A DNA stretch of 64,000 nucleotides from Lutibacter sp. (GTDB lineage Bacteria; Bacteroidota; Bacteroidia; Flavobacteriales; Flavobacteriaceae). The position numbers and the translations under genes are program-made. Below the pieces are notes generated by a model. That model worked only from the letters and a program-made list of their open reading frames with translations, had not been told where the DNA came from and did no database searches. Of the stretch, positions 42,237 to 51,041 are shown piece by piece. The stretch lies in the NCBI GenBank assembly GCA_030694935.1, contig JAUYUA010000045.1:62001-126000 (forward strand), given 5' to 3'. Position 1 is the first letter of the stretch. The number at the start of each line of letters is the position of its first letter.

Positions 42237-42749
42237 ATGAAAACCTACAAGCACTTTGAAACGGAACGACTAATTTTACAGCCAACCACTTCAGATGATG
42301 CTGAATTCATTTTTGAATTGGTGAATACGCCAAAATGGCTTGCAAATATTGGCGACAGAAACGTAAAATCGGTTGAAGATGCCAAAACATATATCAAAGA
42401 AAGAATGACGCCACAATTGGAAAAACTTGGGTATGGAAATTATACCTTGATCAGAAAAGTTGACAACCATAAAATAGGCACTTGCGGTTTGTATGACCGG
42501 GAAGGTTTGGAAGGTGTAGATATTGGCTTTGCCTTGTTGCCGGCTTACGAAAATTTGGGCTATGGTTATGAAAGTGCGGCAAAATTACTGGAAGTTGGCA
42601 TTAAAGAGTTTCATATTAAACGCATCAGCGCCATCACCACCAAAGAAAATATAGTCTCACAAAAACTCATAGAAAAATTGGGACTTAAATACGTAAATAT
42701 CATAAAAATGCCCGATGATGAAGAGGAATTACTGCTTTACAGTTTATAA
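42237..42749 (+). CDS. GNAT-family acetyltransferase (RimJ/RimL-like)
   Basis: The 170-residue protein has ETERLILQPTTSDDAEFIFEL at the N-terminus, KIGTCGLYDREGLEGVDIGFALLP, and GYGYESAAKLLEVGIKE, where the acetyl-CoA loop is expected, then ITTKENIVSQKLIEKLGLKY. This is the ribosomal protein or small-molecule N-acetyltransferase type. The substrate is unknown. Confidence 0.88.
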   Translation: MKTYKHFETERLILQPTTSDDAEFIFELVNTPKWLANIGDRNVKSVEDAKTYIKERMTPQLEKLGYGNYTLIRKVDNHKIGTCGLYDREGLEGVDIGFALLPAYENLGYGYESAAKLLEVGIKEFHIKRISAITTKENIVSQKLIEKLGLKYVNIIKMPDDEEELLLYSL

Positions 42750-42920
42750 TGTTGAAAATTCCCCATTGCATATTTATTAAATAAAAAACTACTTTTCCCT
42801 AAATTGACTCAACTTATATACAACTTGGTCTGCCTAAGTATTTTCAATTTAAATCATAAAAGACCTTGCAAATAATTTTATTGGAAGCATCAGCACAATC
42901 ATCAACATTTTTATGTCCGC

Positions 42921-42940
42921 ACAAATATTTGTTATATTTG
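42921..42940 (+). promoter_or_regulatory. -7 box with overlapping palindrome before the Cys-rich protein gene
   Basis: TATATTTG (42933-42940) is a perfect -7 box only 5 bases before the ATG at 42946, so the mRNA may be leaderless. The palindrome ACAAATATTTGT (42921-42932) abuts it and could bind a regulator. Confidence 0.5.
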
Positions 42941-42945
42941 CAACT

Positions 42946-43263
42946 ATGAAAACACTTTGTTTCATCTTGTCATTATACGTTTTTTCCCTTTCGGTGGTTC
43001 CTTGCTGCTCGGATGACAATTGCAATGATGAAACAATCACAGAGAACACCAACAATCATTCACAAGAGCCTAACGAAGAAGGAGATTGTAATGCCTGTTC
43101 TCCATTTCTTAACTGCGGAACTTGCATTGGTTTTGTCTTTACAAATTTGCAGATTGACATTGCTGAAATCCCTACTGTTGAAAATCATTTTGTTCCAATT
43201 TACAAACCCCAATTTTCTGATGATTTTTTTGATAAGATCTGGCAACCGCCAAAAATAAGTTAA
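42946..43263 (+). CDS. Small Cys-rich exported protein (DUF6660-like) upstream of a TonB-dependent receptor
   Basis: The 105-residue product has a hydrophobic N-terminus (KTLCFILSLYVFSLSVVPCC) and a short region with nine further or overlapping Cys positions (CCSDDNCND, CNACSPFLNCGTCIGF). It resembles a small family found before TonB-dependent receptors in Bacteroidota, possibly metal-related. The start is the ATG at 42946. The receptor gene follows 88 bp later, so the two are probably expressed together. Confidence 0.6.
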   Translation: MKTLCFILSLYVFSLSVVPCCSDDNCNDETITENTNNHSQEPNEEGDCNACSPFLNCGTCIGFVFTNLQIDIAEIPTVENHFVPIYKPQFSDDFFDKIWQPPKIS

Positions 43264-43351
43264 TGATAAAATTAGCGGACTTCATCACTTTTATTTGTGG
43301 TGTATTTCCCCATTTAACCCAATCTTAAATTATTTACTTAATCATTTTAAA

Positions 43352-45526
43352 ATGAAAAAATTTATCTTGCCTGTTTTGGCAATCATCTATACTTCGTTGG
43401 CTTTTGGACAACATACCTTTAAAGCCATCATCAAAGACAGCGAAAGCAAAGAATTGCTTTTGGGCGCAACCGCAATTTTACAAGGCACCACCAATGGCGC
43501 AAGTGCAAACCAAAACGGTTATCTGGAAATTAAAAATATTCCCGACGGAAAACAAACCATCATTTTTAGTTATGTGGGTTATCAGGAAAAAAAGAACACT
43601 TTTCTTTTTCCTTTGATTCAAACCGATCCATTTATAATTTTGCTTTCGGCTGCTGAAGGCGAAGAACTGGAAGAAGTGGTCATTTCTTCTACCCGTTCCA
43701 GCAGAACAATAGACAATATTCCGACAAGGATTGAAGCCATTTCGGGTGAAGAACTGGAAGAAAAAGGAAATATGAAACCTGGTGATATTCGAATGATGCT
43801 GAACGAAAGCACAGGCATTCAAACGCAACAAACATCGGCCACGAGTTACAATTCAAGCATTAGAATTCAAGGACTCGACGGAAAATACACGCAAATATTA
43901 AAAGATGGTTATCCGCTTTATGCAGGTTTTTCAGGCGGATTAAGTTTGTTGCAAATAGCGCCTCTCGACTTAAAACAAGTTGAAGTAATTAAAGGAGCAT
44001 CCTCAACACTTTACGGCGGCGGCGCGATTGCCGGCTTGGTAAATCTTGTTTCAAAAACACCGGAAGAAGAAAGAGAATTAAGTTTTATGCTTAACGGAAC
44101 TTCTGCATTGGGTTTGGATGTAAGCGGATTTTACGCGAAAAAAAATGATAAAATTGGCACAACAATATTTGCATCCTACAATGCTGGAACAGCTTACGAC
44201 CCTTCCGATATTGGTTTTACCGCAATTCCTGAATTTACGAGATATACGGTCAATCCTAAATTATTTGTGTATTTCAATGATAAAACCACGTTAAATGCCG
44301 GTGTAAATACCACGATTGAAAAACGCATTGGCGGCGATATAAAATATATTGAAAACAAAGGCAATGAAACACATAGTTATTTTGAGAAGAATAACACAAA
44401 CCGTTATAGTGCCCAGTTGGGACTTGACCATACCATTAACGACAACTCAAAATGGTCATTTAAAAACAGCTTGAGTTATTATGACAGATCCATTGAAATT
44501 CCGAGTTTTAAATTTTCGGGAGTTCAATTGTCTTCTTTTAATGAAGCAACCTACCATTACAAAGTTGAAAATTCTGAATGGATTTCCGGTTTAAATTTAT
44601 GGACAGACAAATTTACCCAAGATAAATTTGACGCATCAGAAGCAGTGGATTATCATTACACAACCATTGGCGGATTTGTTCAAAACACCTGGAATGCCAC
44701 TGAAAAATTTATTCTTGAAACTGGTTTGCGCGGCGACTACCAAAACGAATATGGATTTTTTGCATTGCCAAGAATTTCCGGACTTTTAAAAGTGAATCCG
44801 AAATTATCGCTGAGGCTAGGCGGCGGCTTGGGCTACAAAACCCCAACAGTTTTTACGGAAGATGCAGAACGAATTCAGTTTAGAAATGTATTGCCCATTG
44901 ACATTTCAAATACAGAAGCCGAGAAATCTGTCGGTGGAAATTTCGACATTAATTACAGAACATCTCTTTCAGACAAAATGTCTTTTAGCATCAATACCCT
45001 GTTTTTTTATACTGAAATAAAAAATCCGTTAATTCTTACGGCAACCACTGAAAATTTATATGAATTTCAGCAACCAAACGGATCGATTGACACCAAAGGA
45101 ATTGAAACAAATGTAAAACTGACTTATGGCGACTTAAAGCTTTTTGTGGGCTACACTTTGGCAGATGTGAATGAACATTACAACGGAATCTCAACAAAAT
45201 TTCCCTTGGTGGCAAAGCACCGACTGAATAATGTTTTGATGTATGAAATCGAAGATTCCTTAAAAATGGGTTTAGAAGCCTATTATTTTAGTCCGCAAGA
45301 ACTAAATAACGGTGCAAAAGGCAAAGAATATTGGCTGTTCGGATTTATGGTTGAAAAAATTTGGGATTCGTTTTCAATTTTCATCAATTTTGAAAATTTC
45401 GGCGATACCCGCCAAACCAAATTCGACACTATATATTCCGGCACAATTACCAACCCGACGTTTAGGGATATTTATGCACCAGTTGACGGATTTGTAATAA
45501 ACGGCGGATTAAAATTAAAGCTGTAA
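43352..45526 (+). CDS. TonB-dependent outer-membrane receptor
   Basis: The 724-residue receptor has a signal peptide (ending LAFGQ, about 19), an N-terminal carboxypeptidase-regulatory-like domain (about 22-100), a plug domain (EEVVISSTRSSRTIDNIPTR, then IRIQGLDGKYTQILKDG, VIKGASSTLYGGGAIAG) and a barrel ending in a C-terminal amphipathic strand (GFVINGGLKLKL). The start is the ATG at 43352. It imports a substrate with TonB energy; the upstream Cys-rich protein hints at a metal or metal complex, but the substrate is not determined. The length is typical. Confidence 0.93.
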   Translation: MKKFILPVLAIIYTSLAFGQHTFKAIIKDSESKELLLGATAILQGTTNGASANQNGYLEIKNIPDGKQTIIFSYVGYQEKKNTFLFPLIQTDPFIILLSAAEGEELEEVVISSTRSSRTIDNIPTRIEAISGEELEEKGNMKPGDIRMMLNESTGIQTQQTSATSYNSSIRIQGLDGKYTQILKDGYPLYAGFSGGLSLLQIAPLDLKQVEVIKGASSTLYGGGAIAGLVNLVSKTPEEERELSFMLNGTSALGLDVSGFYAKKNDKIGTTIFASYNAGTAYDPSDIGFTAIPEFTRYTVNPKLFVYFNDKTTLNAGVNTTIEKRIGGDIKYIENKGNETHSYFEKNNTNRYSAQLGLDHTINDNSKWSFKNSLSYYDRSIEIPSFKFSGVQLSSFNEATYHYKVENSEWISGLNLWTDKFTQDKFDASEAVDYHYTTIGGFVQNTWNATEKFILETGLRGDYQNEYGFFALPRISGLLKVNPKLSLRLGGGLGYKTPTVFTEDAERIQFRNVLPIDISNTEAEKSVGGNFDINYRTSLSDKMSFSINTLFFYTEIKNPLILTATTENLYEFQQPNGSIDTKGIETNVKLTYGDLKLFVGYTLADVNEHYNGISTKFPLVAKHRLNNVLMYEIEDSLKMGLEAYYFSPQELNNGAKGKEYWLFGFMVEKIWDSFSIFINFENFGDTRQTKFDTIYSGTITNPTFRDIYAPVDGFVINGGLKLKL

Positions 45527-45622
45527 TATCAATATAAAAATTTTCTAGAGGAAAATAAAAGGCGTTATTAAGTTATAAATCAATCTAAACCTGTTTCTAA
45601 CTGATTCACTTTGAATTAAATA

Positions 45623-45667
45623 TTTTGAGAATCAATATAAATTAGTTACTTTTGACGTTAGTAACGT
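45623..45667 (+). promoter_or_regulatory. higBA promoter and operator
   Basis: -33 TTTTG (45623-45627), 19-bp spacer, -7 TACTTTTG (45647-45654). The perfect palindrome ACGTTAGTAACGT (45655-45667) covers the predicted transcription start, an ideal place for repression by HigA. Confidence 0.75.
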
Positions 45668-45674
45668 AAAAGAT

Positions 45675-45956
45675 ATGATTGTATCCTTTGGATCGAAAGA
45701 GACTGAAATGATTTGGAATGGAATTAGGGCAAAAAAAATTCCTTTGGAAATTCAAAATATAGGGAGGCGAAAATTGAGAATGCTCAATAATTCCCAGGAC
45801 ATGCTCGATTTAAGAATTCCTCCATCAAACCGACTTGAAAAACTAACCGGAAATCTGAGTAGATTTTACAGCATCCGAATTAATAAACAATGGCGAATTA
45901 TTTTTATTTGGGAGAATGGAAATGCCCACGAAACGGAAATAATTGATTATCATTAA
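45675..45956 (+). CDS. higB: HigB-type toxin (RelE/ParE fold)
   Basis: The 93-residue protein is a HigB mRNA interferase: RKLRMLNNSQDMLDLRIPP, NRLEKLTG and FYSIRINKQWRIIFIW are the standard core. Such toxins cut mRNA on the ribosome. The toxin gene comes first, as in other higBA operons, and the antitoxin starts 11 bp later. The promoter contains a palindrome suited to autoregulation. Confidence 0.92.
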   Translation: MIVSFGSKETEMIWNGIRAKKIPLEIQNIGRRKLRMLNNSQDMLDLRIPPSNRLEKLTGNLSRFYSIRINKQWRIIFIWENGNAHETEIIDYH

Positions 45957-45967
45957 AAAGCATAAAA

Positions 45968-46270
45968 ATGGAAAAATTAGCAAATGTACACCCAGGCGAA
46001 ATCTTGTTTTACGAATTTCTTGAACCGTTAAAAATAACAGCGTATAGACTTTCGAAAGATTTAAAAATTCCGCAAACCCGTATTTCAGAAATCTTAAAAG
46101 GAAATCGCAGAATAACTGCTGATACCGCTTTAAGGTTGAGTAAGTACTTTGGCAACTCGGCCAAATTTTGGCTTGGACTGCAAGATGATTTTGACATTGA
46201 GGAAGAAACTGAAATTAAAGAAAATGAGTTGAAAGAAATAAAGCATTTTAATGACAAAAATGTTGCTTAA
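45968..46270 (+). CDS. higA: HigA-type antitoxin (XRE helix-turn-helix)
   Basis: The 100-residue protein starts with the HigA hallmark VHPGEILFYEFLEPL, followed by a helix-turn-helix (AYRLSKDLKIPQTRISEILK), ITADTALRLSKYFGNSAKFWLGLQ, and an acidic C-terminal tail that should cover HigB. It represses the operon from the palindrome at 45655-45667. Confidence 0.93.
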   Translation: MEKLANVHPGEILFYEFLEPLKITAYRLSKDLKIPQTRISEILKGNRRITADTALRLSKYFGNSAKFWLGLQDDFDIEEETEIKENELKEIKHFNDKNVA

Positions 46271-46369
46271 CCTTTATGCATACCATTTTTATGCAAAAAT
46301 TAACTGCCCAAAATTAAAATTCAACTCAATAAAAAACCATTTCTAATAGCAAAATAACTATAAACTTAT

Positions 46370-47100
46370 TTAGTATAAATCAAACATACTTGCTTTCCGG
46401 GTCCGTTTTTTTAGTTTAAAAATTCGGTCGTGGTAATATTCCTTTAACTCATCTATAAATGTCAGCGGATTTTCATATTCCGTAAATACTTTATAGGTAT
46501 GTTTGTTTTTGGCGACTTGCAGTTGTTTTTCCAATTTCAGAAGCTCATTTTGCAAATAAGAATCCTCTTGGGCAGTTTTTTCAGAAAATTCAGGAAAATG
46601 CATCATCGCATTTCCGCTAAAAATGTGTTTATGAAAATTTTGAAGTTCGGCCAAGTTGCCGGTTTGGTAGATTTCGATCAATTTTGAGGTCACTTCTGTA
46701 GCAAGGTCAATTTTTTCGTCGTGCATCGAAAATTTATCGGGATGCACAAAAAGCATCGCTTCCCTATACAAGCGTTTTTTTTTTTTTGATTGTCTTCGCT
46801 TGTATTGTTCGCATTGTTTTTGACAATCACTTTTAAACCCTCCAAATCCTTAAAGTTTTTACCTTTCTTTTTTTGTGCAAAACGTCTTTCCTTTTTTGCC
46901 AGTTGCACTTTTTTGTAAAGAACTGTTAACTCCTGTTCTTCAATAAGTTCATCGATTAAATGCGAGCGCAAAATGGCTTCAAAAGCGTTAGTCTTTTGTT
47001 CAATGTCATTCAGTTCCTTTTGCAAAAGGTTGATTTTGGCTTTCAGCAATAGTTGATCTTGCTCATTATCGTTTGAAACAGGAAGTGTGTTTTTTGTCAT
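46370..47100 (-). pseudogene. J-domain-like protein gene split by a frameshift at a 13-A run
   Basis: Two overlapping frames form one gene. The upstream one (from ATG 47100) is a helical, basic coiled-coil region with LYKKVQLAKKERRFAQKKK; the downstream one starts at LYREAMLFVHPDKFSMHDE, which contains the HPD of J-domains. They meet at a run of 13 A on the coding strand (46787-46775). One extra A would restore a continuous frame (QKKKKRLYREAM). This could be a sequencing error, a recent inactivation or RNA polymerase slippage. Confidence 0.75.
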
Positions 47101-47204
47101 TCATTGAATTATAATGCCGCAAAGTTGCTAAAAAAATTGCAATTCAACGTCATCACCTAATTTCATTGATTCGTAATTTATTGGAAGTCTTGTTGAAAAT
47201 TAAA

Positions 47205-48572
47205 TTAAGTGGTCTTTTTATTGTAAAAAAACAAATTCTTATTGATTAAATAAATTCGTATTCTTTTGTCGTTATTCGATTTTTTAGACTGTACTATATC
47301 TTCGCTAAAACCCAAAATCGTTTTAATTTTCAGGTTAATTTCATCGAGTTTCTGCACTTTTATTCGCTCATTATGGGTAGGGCTATATTGGCTTTCTTCC
47401 ACAATATTTAGAATTTTATGAGAGCTTACCGCTTCGTCGGAAACCAACAACCTTAATATCTCCATCGCTTTATGGTCAAATTCAACAAACTTATTTTGAT
47501 ACCGCAATCCGTTGTCCAACAAAACAATTTTCTTCCTTTTTTTGAATTGCCTAAAACCAAAATTGACCAAAAGCGCAGTCAAAAGTAAGCCGGCGACCAA
47601 AGAAAAGGATCCTTTTAATAAATTATAATTGCTGTAAAAAGGTTTATCGGAAATGAATTCGCCTATAAATTCATTTTCACTGGCATTTCTGAAATAGACA
47701 TTGCTATTATGTTCTCTAAAATAGAAAAAATAAAAGCGGTCATTCAAAAAATAATGATTTAAAGATGCGATCACATTATACGAATATTTACCGTGTTTAA
47801 ATTTTGTGTGTTTGTTATTGCCCAAATCGATGATCGACATTCCATTGGTATAAAGCACCAATAAAGATTTTTTATAACTTATTGGGTGGGCAAGATTGGT
47901 TAAATCAATCATTTCGCTTATTCCCAAAAAATGCCATTTATTCCGTTTTAAATCGTATTTCCATACTTCATTGTTAAAATACATTTCCGTTTTATTAAAA
48001 TCATCAATGCTTTTACCGTTAAAAAAATAGGCGTCATCTTTGTCCAAAATATACAATCCGTCAAAAGTTCCCTTGGGCACTTCTTTAGAATTAACCGGAC
48101 TTAAAGCTTCCCATTCCAACAAATCGGTATCAAAATAGGTGAAGAAATTTCTTGCGCTCCAAAAACCATAACCGCCATATCTTACAATTTTATCATCATA
48201 AACAAAAATGTTGGAATTGATTTGCATTTTATGGTTAAAGGAATTGTCAATACGCTTAATTGTGTCATTCTGCAATTTGTAAACAATTCCGCCAGCGTTA
48301 TGCACAAAATAATAGTTTGAATTCACCAACACCGGTTTAGCGCCCATAAATTCAAATTGAGGATCAACAACAATTTTTACGCTGTCAACCATAAAAGTTT
48401 CCAAATCAATTTTTTTGTAGTAATCCTTAAAAAATACGAAGATGGCATTGTTTGCGCTATCCAATGAAGTGTGGGATATTTCATTATATTTTCCCACATA
48501 AACCGATTGCGCGAATGAAAGCGTTGTAAATAAAAATAAACCAGCGGTTAAAAACTTGTCCCTAAGCATCAT
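47205..48572 (-). CDS. Membrane-anchored propeller-like sensor with cytoplasmic winged-helix-like domain
   Basis: The product (455 residues from the ATG at 48572) has a signal peptide (ending LSFAQ), a periplasmic region of about 310 residues with repeated aromatic strands (YFVHNAGGIVYKL, YFNNEVWKYDLKRNKWHFL) typical of a kelch-like propeller, one membrane segment (about 330-348) and a C-terminal region of about 100 residues, FDHKAMEILRLLVSDEAVSSHKILNI, that looks like a winged helix. A periplasmic sensor tied to a DNA-binding end is a one-component signalling layout. No target is known. A GTG start at 48587 is also possible. Confidence 0.65.
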   Translation of the reverse strand: MMLRDKFLTAGLFLFTTLSFAQSVYVGKYNEISHTSLDSANNAIFVFFKDYYKKIDLETFMVDSVKIVVDPQFEFMGAKPVLVNSNYYFVHNAGGIVYKLQNDTIKRIDNSFNHKMQINSNIFVYDDKIVRYGGYGFWSARNFFTYFDTDLLEWEALSPVNSKEVPKGTFDGLYILDKDDAYFFNGKSIDDFNKTEMYFNNEVWKYDLKRNKWHFLGISEMIDLTNLAHPISYKKSLLVLYTNGMSIIDLGNNKHTKFKHGKYSYNVIASLNHYFLNDRFYFFYFREHNSNVYFRNASENEFIGEFISDKPFYSNYNLLKGSFSLVAGLLLTALLVNFGFRQFKKRKKIVLLDNGLRYQNKFVEFDHKAMEILRLLVSDEAVSSHKILNIVEESQYSPTHNERIKVQKLDEINLKIKTILGFSEDIVQSKKSNNDKRIRIYLINKNLFFYNKKTT

Positions 48573-48704
48573 AATCCAAATATACACAAAATACAGTTTG
48601 TGAGATAAAAAAAATAATCATCTCATTATAATGCGAGAATATGATTTAATGAAATGATGTTTTAAATTCGCCTTATTATTTTGATTTAAAAAAATTGAAG
48701 CGTT

Positions 48705-48839
48705 ATGAAACAGATAATTCAAATCACCCTTAAACAAATTCAGCAGAAAACTACCCAAATTGTACTCATCGGTTTAATCATGCTTTTTGTGATGCTTTCA
48801 AGCTTGTACATTTTGTTCACCGCTTTTATATCCATTTAA
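48705..48839 (+). CDS. Small membrane protein, 44 residues
   Basis: An ATG with a GAAG purine stretch 6-10 bases upstream opens a 44-codon frame. The N-terminal 18 residues are Lys/Gln-rich (MKQIIQITLKQIQQKTTQ), and the rest is a single membrane helix (about 19-44). It lies alone in the 48573-49056 gap, divergent from the propeller-like protein. Its amphipathic-then-hydrophobic layout resembles other small membrane proteins. The role is unknown. Confidence 0.5.
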   Translation: MKQIIQITLKQIQQKTTQIVLIGLIMLFVMLSSLYILFTAFISI

Positions 48840-48911
48840 CAATTCACATTTACTATAAAAGCTATGAAAAAAACTATTGGAAAATTGCAATAAAACAAAA
48901 GAAAAGGAAGA

Positions 48912-48944
48912 AAACTACCTTCAAACAAAACTTGGGGGTAGTTT
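48912..48944. terminator. Hairpin after the 44-residue protein
   Basis: AAACTACC (48912-48919) pairs with GGTAGTTT (48937-48944), with a 17-base loop. It could end transcription of the small membrane protein gene. Confidence 0.4.
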
Positions 48945-48998
48945 ATAAAATTAGCATTCAACCTTAGAAAACTAGAAAAGAACTTTAGGAAATAAGAT

Positions 48999-49033
48999 AA
49001 ACACCTGTTCTTATTAAAAAAGCACAGGTGTTT
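48999..49033 (-). terminator. Terminator of the ABC transporter gene
   Basis: AAACACCTGT (48999-49008) pairs with ACAGGTGTTT (49024-49033); the minus-strand transcript ends in T-rich sequence. Confidence 0.75.
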
Positions 49034-49056
49034 ATTTAAAATATCTTATCTGGCTT

Positions 49057-50793
49057 TTAAATCCTGCTTTGGTAGGTATATAAATCGTAATACCTTCCTT
49101 GCTTGGCAATCAGCTCTTCATGTCGTCCCTGCTCCACAATATTTCCGTTTTCAATCACCAAAATTTGATCGGCTTTTTGAATGGTGCTTAACCTGTGCGC
49201 AATCACGAAAGTGGTTCTGTCTTTCATCAAAATATGCAAACTTTTTTGGATAAAGGATTCACTTTCCGTATCCAAATTTGAAGTGGCTTCATCTAAAATA
49301 ATAATTTTCGGATTTGCCAGCAAAGCCCTTGCAATGGTAATTCGCTGACGCTGTCCGCCCGATAATTTAACACCACGTTCGCCAATTACGGTATCCAATC
49401 CGTTTTCAAACCGGTCGGTAAATTCATTGACATAAGCGCCTTTTACGGCTTCCAATAACTGTGCTTCGGAAGCATTTGGTCTTGGAAACAATATATTTTC
49501 GCGAATGGTGCCTTCATATAAAAAATCATCTTGCAACACCACGCCCAAATGACTTCTGAAACTGCTCAAATTTACGGTGGACAAATCGATACCGTCAACG
49601 GTAACTTTTCCTTCAGTCGGATTTAAAAATGAGGCCGCCAAACCGGCAATCGTAGTTTTTCCGGAACCTGATGAACCCACTAAAGCGGTAACGCTTCCTG
49701 ATGGCGCTTTAAATGAAATGTGGTGCAACACTTCTTTGCTTTTTTCATAACTAAAAGAAACATCCTCAAAAACCATATCACCAACAATATCCTCCAAAAT
49801 CACTTTTCTGACTTCTGGATTGTCTTCTTCGGCCATATTCATCAATTCCTGGGTACGATCCAATCCCGCCATCGCCTCGGTTAACTGGCTTCCGATATTG
49901 CTCATTTGCACAATTGGCGCAATCATAAATCCTAAAAAAAGCGTAAATGACACAAATTCCCCAATCGTCATCGTGTTATTCATAATAAAATAACCGCCAA
50001 TTCCCATAATTCCTGCGGATGCCAATCCCAGCAAAAATGTTGAAGAACTGGTAATCAATGCGGTGGCCGTTAAACTTTTTTTCACATTCAAAAATAGACG
50101 TTCTACACCTTCTTCAAAAGTTTTATTCTCCTGATTTTCAGCATTAAAACCTTTAATTACCCGAACGCCATTCAGGGTTTCTGTCAATCTTCCCGTAACT
50201 TCGGCACTAATTTTTCCGCGATCCCTAAAAATCGGTCGGATATAGCCAAAAGCCTTCAAAGCCACAATGGCAAAAATGGCAACCGGCACCAACACAAAAA
50301 CGGTCATTAATGCGTTTATTTTTATTAAAATCACCAATGAAATAACGGCAGTTATCGATCCGCCAACCAGCTGAACCAATCCGGTTCCCACCAAATTACG
50401 GACACCTTCAACATCGTTCATCACTCGGGAAACCAATGCGCCGGATTTGTTGTTGTCGAAAAAACTGATGGGTAATGTGAGCAATTTCTTTTGCACTTTT
50501 GCGCGTAAAATCGAAATTAAATGTTGCGCTTCCACACTCAGCAACCTCGTAAGCTCAAAAGAAGTTACCGCCGCTATCAGAATAGAAACACAAACCACCA
50601 CAAGTAAAATTATCAATGCATTTATGTCCTTTGATGGAATTACATCATCAATTAAAGTTTTACTGGCATAAGGAAGCACCAATCCGGCCAAACTTTTGGC
50701 GATGATTAATACAATTCCTATAAATATTATTTTTTTTCGGGGCCAAATAAATTCCTTAAAAGCCCACTTGTAAGATACGTTGGTTTTGCTCAT
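49057..50793 (-). CDS. ABC exporter, fused permease and ATPase (MsbA-like)
   Basis: The 578-residue half-transporter has six membrane helices (about 20-310) and a nucleotide-binding domain with Walker A VGSSGSGKTTIAGL, Q-loop VVLQDD, signature KLSGGQRQRI and Walker B IIILDEATS with the H-loop in FVIAHRLST. It works as a homodimer and exports a lipid, drug or peptide; the substrate is unknown. It stands alone with its own terminator. The length is typical for MsbA/LmrA-type proteins. Confidence 0.93.
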   Translation of the reverse strand: MSKTNVSYKWAFKEFIWPRKKIIFIGIVLIIAKSLAGLVLPYASKTLIDDVIPSKDINALIILLVVVCVSILIAAVTSFELTRLLSVEAQHLISILRAKVQKKLLTLPISFFDNNKSGALVSRVMNDVEGVRNLVGTGLVQLVGGSITAVISLVILIKINALMTVFVLVPVAIFAIVALKAFGYIRPIFRDRGKISAEVTGRLTETLNGVRVIKGFNAENQENKTFEEGVERLFLNVKKSLTATALITSSSTFLLGLASAGIMGIGGYFIMNNTMTIGEFVSFTLFLGFMIAPIVQMSNIGSQLTEAMAGLDRTQELMNMAEEDNPEVRKVILEDIVGDMVFEDVSFSYEKSKEVLHHISFKAPSGSVTALVGSSGSGKTTIAGLAASFLNPTEGKVTVDGIDLSTVNLSSFRSHLGVVLQDDFLYEGTIRENILFPRPNASEAQLLEAVKGAYVNEFTDRFENGLDTVIGERGVKLSGGQRQRITIARALLANPKIIILDEATSNLDTESESFIQKSLHILMKDRTTFVIAHRLSTIQKADQILVIENGNIVEQGRHEELIAKQGRYYDLYTYQSRI

Positions 50794-51041
50794 AACATTT
50801 TCTTAAACGAATATCACGCCAAAATATTTTAGGTGACAAATCGACAGTTTGTTTTTAGTTAAAAGTTAAAACGTTAAATGTTATACGTTATATGTTGAAT
50901 ATATAAACATTTAAACAAATCAACACATTGGCTAATTGGCTAATTGACTCATTGGCATATTATCAACAAATAAACGCATAAACAAATAAACAGTTAAACA
51001 TATTTTTCGTAAATTTAGGTAGATTTCCACAAACAAAAAAA
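50794..51041. repeat. AT-rich intergenic region with short imperfect repeats
   Basis: It contains ACGTTAAATGTTATACGTTA-like units, ATTGGCTAATTGGCTAATTG and ATAAACAAATAAAC units. No gene or clear promoter was seen apart from AAATTTAG near 51011. Confidence 0.5.

Noticed and set aside
42837-43055. Minus-strand frame overlapping the Cys-rich protein gene
   Set aside because: It overlaps a better-supported plus-strand gene with a signal sequence and promoter, and lacks features.
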